The position numbers and the translations under genes were made by a program. Positions 23,859-26,670 of a stretch of DNA of 26,670 nucleotides are shown one piece after another. Each line of letters starts with the position of its first letter. Position 1 is the stretch's first letter. Under the pieces are notes generated by a model. It was given only the letters and a program-made list of their open reading frames with translations. It searched no databases and was not told the DNA's origin. Source of the DNA: Lachnospiraceae bacterium (lineage in GTDB: Bacteria; Bacillota_A; Clostridia; Lachnospirales; Lachnospiraceae); assembly GCA_017652545.1 (NCBI GenBank), contig JAGCAV010000200.1, positions 1-26,670 of the forward strand, given 5' to 3'.

Positions 23859-23889
23859 GAGCCCGCCGCATCATGCGGCGGGCTCTTTT
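23859..23889 (+). terminator. Rho-independent terminator after iolG
   Basis: A perfect 12-bp GC-rich stem (23859-23870 with 23874-23885, loop TCA) followed by TTTTG. Confidence 0.92.
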
Positions 23890-24073
23890 GTCATTTCGTG
23901 ACCTCCCGTTCGCCGACACCTCTTCGAAAAGTGTTCTTTTTGTCTGTGCATAATGTGAAAAGCAAAAAGGCACAAGCCCTGCGAGAAAAAGAAAAAGAGA
24001 CCATGTACATCAATATTTGTTCTGTTTTTTGAAATTATCCGGTTGTTTTTTTCTGTGGCATGTGTTATTATGG

Positions 24074-24119
24074 TTGCAAACGAACATTATTTGACTATAA
24101 TGAACGCAAATGAACACAT
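24074..24119 (+). promoter_or_regulatory. Promoter with AAATGAACACAT box and phased GAAC repeats (iolH-like gene)
   Basis: TTGCAA (24074-24079), 16 bases, TATAAT (24096-24101), six bases, then AAATGAACACAT (24108-24119). ATGAACGCAA (24100-24109) and ATGAACACAT (24110-24119) are adjacent 10-base direct repeats. A further CGAACATT (24081) sits 20 bases upstream on the same helical face. The 323-base gap from 23827 to 24149 otherwise holds only the iolG terminator. Confidence 0.72.
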
Positions 24120-24149
24120 ATAAACACTGAATAAAGAAGGAGGATCGCT

Positions 24150-25067
24150 ATGAAAATCGCATTTGACGTGGATGTTCTTGCAAAGCAGATGAGCATCAAT
24201 GATATGGTGCACAAGGTGGCGGACTGGGGCTACAAATACATTGAACAGTCTCCCCATCCGAGGATCAACCCGTTCTACAAACACCCGCTGTTTTCCAAAG
24301 AGTGTGAGCAGGAGTACCGCCAGGCTCTGAAAGAGACAGGCGTTGAGATCTCTTCGTTTATCGTGGTCTACCGCTGGTCCGGCCCCACGGAAGAGCAGCG
24401 TCAGCACGCGGTGGCAAACTGGAAGCGGATGATCGAGATCGCTGTCAACATGGGAGTACCGGTCATCAACACGGAATTCTCCGGTGACCCGAACCAGCAG
24501 GAAATCTGCAACGGTATGTTCTTCCGCTCCATGGAGGAGCTGCTTCCCATCATCGAACGGGAAGGCCTGCGTGTGGAGATCCAGTCTCATCCGTATGATT
24601 TCTGTGAACTCAACGACGAGACCTGCGATATCGTGAAATCCTTCAGGTCAAAGAACCTGGGTTATGTGTACAGCACTTCCCACGGCTTCTTCTATGACCA
24701 GGGCAAGGGCGATGTCCGTCATATGCTCAAATACGCCGGTGAGGAGCTGACACATGTGCTGTTTGCGGATACCTGGAACCAGACCAAGGACTGCCGTTAC
24801 ATTCTGAATCCGCCGTGGCTGAATCAGCATGGAAGAGCAGATGTGACCATCCATCAGCATACCGCTATGGGCGAGGGCGAAGTGGACTTTGACGGCATTT
24901 TCGAGACCCTTCGTGAGATGGATTTCGCAAACAGACAGCTGAAAGCGGATGCTCCGAAGGTCGGCGGCGACAGCATCGCCTGCGTATCTTACTTTGGTTT
25001 CCCGGAGAAGATGGAAAAACAGGCGCCTGAAGCCAGAGAGAGGATTGAGAGAGAACTGCTCGGATAA
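24150..25067 (+). CDS. IolH-like sugar phosphate isomerase/epimerase-family protein
   Basis: This 305-residue TIM-barrel protein shares the pattern of Bacillus IolH and its relatives. 'MVHKVADWGYKYIEQSP' follows an IolH-like start, then 'FIVVYRWSGPTEEQRQHAVANWKRMIEIAVNMGV', 'NTEFSGDP', 'FFRSMEELLPIIEREGLRVEIQSHPYDF', 'LTHVLFADTWN' and 'HQHTAMGEGEVDFDGIFETL'. IolH's reaction is not firmly established even in Bacillus, so this entry is a family call, not a reaction. Unlike IolI it has S175/S177-H178 ('YSTSHG') at the usual aspartate ligand, so metal binding may differ. Start ATG 24150 follows AAGGAGGA. Its promoter carries the shared 12-mer, and an MFS gene follows. Confidence 0.66.
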   Translation: MKIAFDVDVLAKQMSINDMVHKVADWGYKYIEQSPHPRINPFYKHPLFSKECEQEYRQALKETGVEISSFIVVYRWSGPTEEQRQHAVANWKRMIEIAVNMGVPVINTEFSGDPNQQEICNGMFFRSMEELLPIIEREGLRVEIQSHPYDFCELNDETCDIVKSFRSKNLGYVYSTSHGFFYDQGKGDVRHMLKYAGEELTHVLFADTWNQTKDCRYILNPPWLNQHGRADVTIHQHTAMGEGEVDFDGIFETLREMDFANRQLKADAPKVGGDSIACVSYFGFPEKMEKQAPEARERIERELLG

Positions 25068-25136
25068 TACGCGGCCGCAGCAGAGCGTTATTCAAAGCTG
25101 TAAGAACAAATGAGTCACTTAAGAATATGAACATTT

Positions 25137-25212
25137 GGGGCGATACTTCCGACTCATTCGAATGAGTGAGACAGGAAGAATCGCCCCTGTTGGCTTGTTT
25201 GCTCAAACAAGC
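25137..25212 (+). other. Two stem-loops between the iolH-like and MFS genes
   Basis: The first hairpin pairs GGGGCGAT/ATCGCCCC (25137-25144 with 25180-25187), then CTTCC/GGAAG, around the perfect palindrome ACTCATTCGAATGAGT (25152-25167). The second is GCTTGTTTG/CAAACAAGC (25193-25201 with 25204-25212). Neither has a long U tract, so I read them as an attenuator or mRNA-processing site rather than a clear terminator. Confidence 0.6.
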
Positions 25213-25234
25213 AGGATAAAAGACGTACAGGACC

Positions 25235-26416
25235 ATGAATGGTATGAAAAGAATGGAAAAAGGGATCGGAAAGAATGAGAAAATACCGAAAAGCGCTCTG
25301 ATCATCTATGCGCTGTTTTTCACATACGCGCTTTCCACCGGGCTGCTCGGCACGTTTATGTCCACGCTGCTGGCGCAGTTCGATGTCTCCGTAGCTGACG
25401 GGGGCACTTTTACATTTGTTCAGTATCTGGGGAGCACGATCGCGACGCTTTTTTCCGGATGGCTTCTGTGCAGATACAGAAAATGGAACCTTGTGATTGC
25501 AGCGGGGGCAGTTCTTGCACTGAGTGATCTGATCGTCCGCGGCGTCTTTTCATTTCCGATGTTTCTGGTGGTCCTTTTTCTGCTGGGCATTTCAGGAAAG
25601 CTGGTGGATGTATCCGGGAACGCGCTGGTTGCCCAGGTTTTTTCCGCAAGGAAAGGGCTGTACATGAATCTGCTTCATGCAACCTTCGGCACCGGCAATT
25701 TTCTTGGACCGATTTTCGCCGGATGGGTCCTGACAGCCGGGATCGGATGGCAGACTTCCTTTGTGGCAACAGGGATTCTGGCTGCCGCGATCGTTGTGCT
25801 GACAGCAGGGCTGAAGCATTCGGGATCTTTGCCTGAGACTGCTCCGGATCAGGCTGAAAAGCTCCAGATCGGCAAATTGCTCTCAGAGCGAAGAGTAAGG
25901 ATGCTGATGCTCTCCCTTTTTTTCTACTGCGGACATCAGATCGGGATCTCCAGCTGGATCCCGCTGTTTATGGAGAGAGAATTTGGCGTTTCCGCCGGCA
26001 CTGCCGGCATTGGTGTATCCGTTTTCTGGCTCGGCCTGATTGCCGGCAGGCTTGCGTGTTCATGGCTGACCGGTTTTGTTGATGTGAAAAAGCTTCTGGC
26101 AGGAGGGCTGATCATTGCCACTGCGGGCTTTGCGGCAGGCATCCTGATCCATTCTCCGGCGGCAGTGATCACCGGCTGCGCGATTGCCGGTTTGTTTGCC
26201 GGTGCCGCCATACCGCTGTGCCTGATCCTCACCTATGATTCATATGCGCTGCTTCAGGGGACTGCTTCCATGCTGATGTTTGTCAGTATCAGCGCAGGAC
26301 AGCTTCTGTATCCCTGGCTGATGGGGATCGCAGCGGAACATGCCGGCCTGATGGCCTCAATGATGATCGATATCTTCTGCATGGCAGGAGCGGCGGTTAC
26401 GGCGATGCTTGTCTGA
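25235..26416 (+). CDS. MFS transporter
   Basis: This protein of up to 393 residues has about twelve hydrophobic segments and a charged central loop after the sixth (around 195-220, 'KHSGSLPETAPDQAEKLQIGKLLSERR'). The A-like loop reads 'SGWLLCRYRKW', a variant of the G-x-x-x-D/R-R/K motif, and 'HATFGTGNFLGPIFAGWVL' resembles sugar-permease MFS members. It would carry a small solute such as a sugar or cyclitol across the membrane. The start is uncertain: ATG 25235, 25244 and 25253 are all in frame, and AGGA at 25229-25232 spaces best with 25244. It lies 167 bases after the iolH-like gene, and a terminator follows it. It may be a second route for the locus substrate. Confidence 0.85.
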   Translation: MNGMKRMEKGIGKNEKIPKSALIIYALFFTYALSTGLLGTFMSTLLAQFDVSVADGGTFTFVQYLGSTIATLFSGWLLCRYRKWNLVIAAGAVLALSDLIVRGVFSFPMFLVVLFLLGISGKLVDVSGNALVAQVFSARKGLYMNLLHATFGTGNFLGPIFAGWVLTAGIGWQTSFVATGILAAAIVVLTAGLKHSGSLPETAPDQAEKLQIGKLLSERRVRMLMLSLFFYCGHQIGISSWIPLFMEREFGVSAGTAGIGVSVFWLGLIAGRLACSWLTGFVDVKKLLAGGLIIATAGFAAGILIHSPAAVITGCAIAGLFAGAAIPLCLILTYDSYALLQGTASMLMFVSISAGQLLYPWLMGIAAEHAGLMASMMIDIFCMAGAAVTAMLV

Positions 26417-26448
26417 ATACAATCATTTTTTGGGCTGACAGCCTTTAT

Positions 26449-26469
26449 GCCGGGAGTTTCCGGCTTTTT
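26449..26469 (+). terminator. Terminator after the MFS gene
   Basis: GCCGG/CCGGC stem with a 6-base loop (26449-26464), followed by TTTTT. A second short stem GGCTGACAGCC lies just upstream. Confidence 0.75.
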
Positions 26470-26504
26470 GCGTGCAGTATTATGACAACAGATGTGAAAA
26501 GAAC

Positions 26505-26551
26505 TTGCTTTTGAACACAGATATGTGTACAATGGTGATAAATGAACACAT
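26505..26551 (+). promoter_or_regulatory. Promoter of the LacI-type gene with AAATGAACACAT box
   Basis: TTGCTT (26505-26510), 17 bases, TACAAT (26528-26533) preceded by GTG, six bases, then AAATGAACACAT (26540-26551). A second near copy, TTTTGAACACAG, lies between -35 and -10 and forms a partial palindrome, ACACAGATATGTGT (26515-26528). This arrangement suggests autoregulation. Confidence 0.68.
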
Positions 26552-26617
26552 CATGGAAATGAGAGCTGCAGGATAGTTTTTTGAGTGTTTTTCATCGGAG
26601 GTCGGGAGGAAACGGAC

Positions 26618-26670
26618 ATGGCCGGTACAATGCAGCAGATCGCAGAACTGACAGGGGTCTCACGGGGGAC
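26618..26670 (+). CDS. LacI-family transcriptional regulator, N-terminal fragment
   Basis: Only 17 codons are in the window: M-A-G-T-M-Q-Q-I-A-E-L-T-G-V-S-R-G. This matches the first helices of the LacI helix-turn-helix ('t..dIAe.aGVS..TVSR'). Start ATG 26618 follows GGGAGGA. The effector domain lies outside, so the inducer is unknown. Because its own promoter and two others here share one box, it is the prime candidate regulator of the iolH-like/MFS operon and the TIM-barrel gene at 14137-15099. Confidence 0.8.
   Translation, partial: MAGTMQQIAELTGVSRG

Noticed and set aside
25152..25167. ACTCATTCGAATGAGT as an attachment or transposon end
   Set aside because: There is no integrase, transposase or matching copy in the window; it sits inside a larger RNA-like hairpin.

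Overview
The window looks like chromosome of an anaerobic Firmicute of the Clostridia, most likely Lachnospiraceae-like. The evidence is strong AGGAGG-type ribosome binding sites before nearly every gene, AraC and LacI regulators beside small catabolic operons, rho-independent terminators, and many sugar phosphate isomerase-like TIM barrels and Gfo/Idh/MocA oxidoreductases. The taxonomic call is inference. I see no rRNA, tRNA, CRISPR, phage or insertion sequence.

Layout. (1) 1-546: the 3' end of a Gfo/Idh/MocA oxidoreductase and a shared terminator. (2) 546-3155, leftward: two uroporphyrinogen decarboxylase (URO-D) superfamily proteins, each with its own promoter. (3) 3515-6560, rightward: AraC regulator, Gfo/Idh/MocA oxidoreductase and IolE-like TIM barrel. 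(4) 13648-6661, leftward: ribose/inositol-type ABC transporter (ATPase, permease, binding protein), IolI-like isomerase, creatininase-family hydrolase (IolN-like) and zinc alcohol dehydrogenase (IolM-like). (5) 16675-14137, leftward: a second 393-residue oxidoreductase and another TIM barrel. (6) 16865-20229, rightward: two overlapping AraC genes, the second carrying a degenerate GH39 domain. (7) 20571-23826, rightward: third URO-D protein, second IolI and IolG. (8) 24150-26416: IolH-like TIM barrel and an MFS transporter. (9) 26618-end: the start of a LacI-family regulator.

How they fit together. IolG, two IolI-type isomerases, IolH-like and IolE-like proteins make cyclitol (inositol-type) catabolism the best reading. 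Neither IolC/IolJ/IolB (kinase, aldolase, isomerase) nor IolD is present. Instead there is the pair known from the Thermotoga maritima inositol route: a zinc dehydrogenase making a diketo-inositol and a creatininase-fold enzyme opening its ring. The predicted flow is uptake, interconversion of inositol stereoisomers through IolG/IolI, a second oxidation, then hydrolytic ring opening to a keto-aldonate finished by enzymes outside the window. Three URO-D/MtaA-like proteins, one in an operon with iolI and iolG, raise the possibility that O-methylated inositols are demethylated; no corrinoid protein or activator is visible, so this stays a hypothesis.

Regulation. A perfect 12-mer, AAATGAACACAT, lies exactly six bases downstream of the -10 hexamer of three separate promoters (before the TIM barrel gene at 14137-15099, before the iolH-like gene, and before the LacI-type gene). 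I regard this as the clearest undescribed signal here. Two other intergenic regions carry direct repeats suited to AraC-type regulators.
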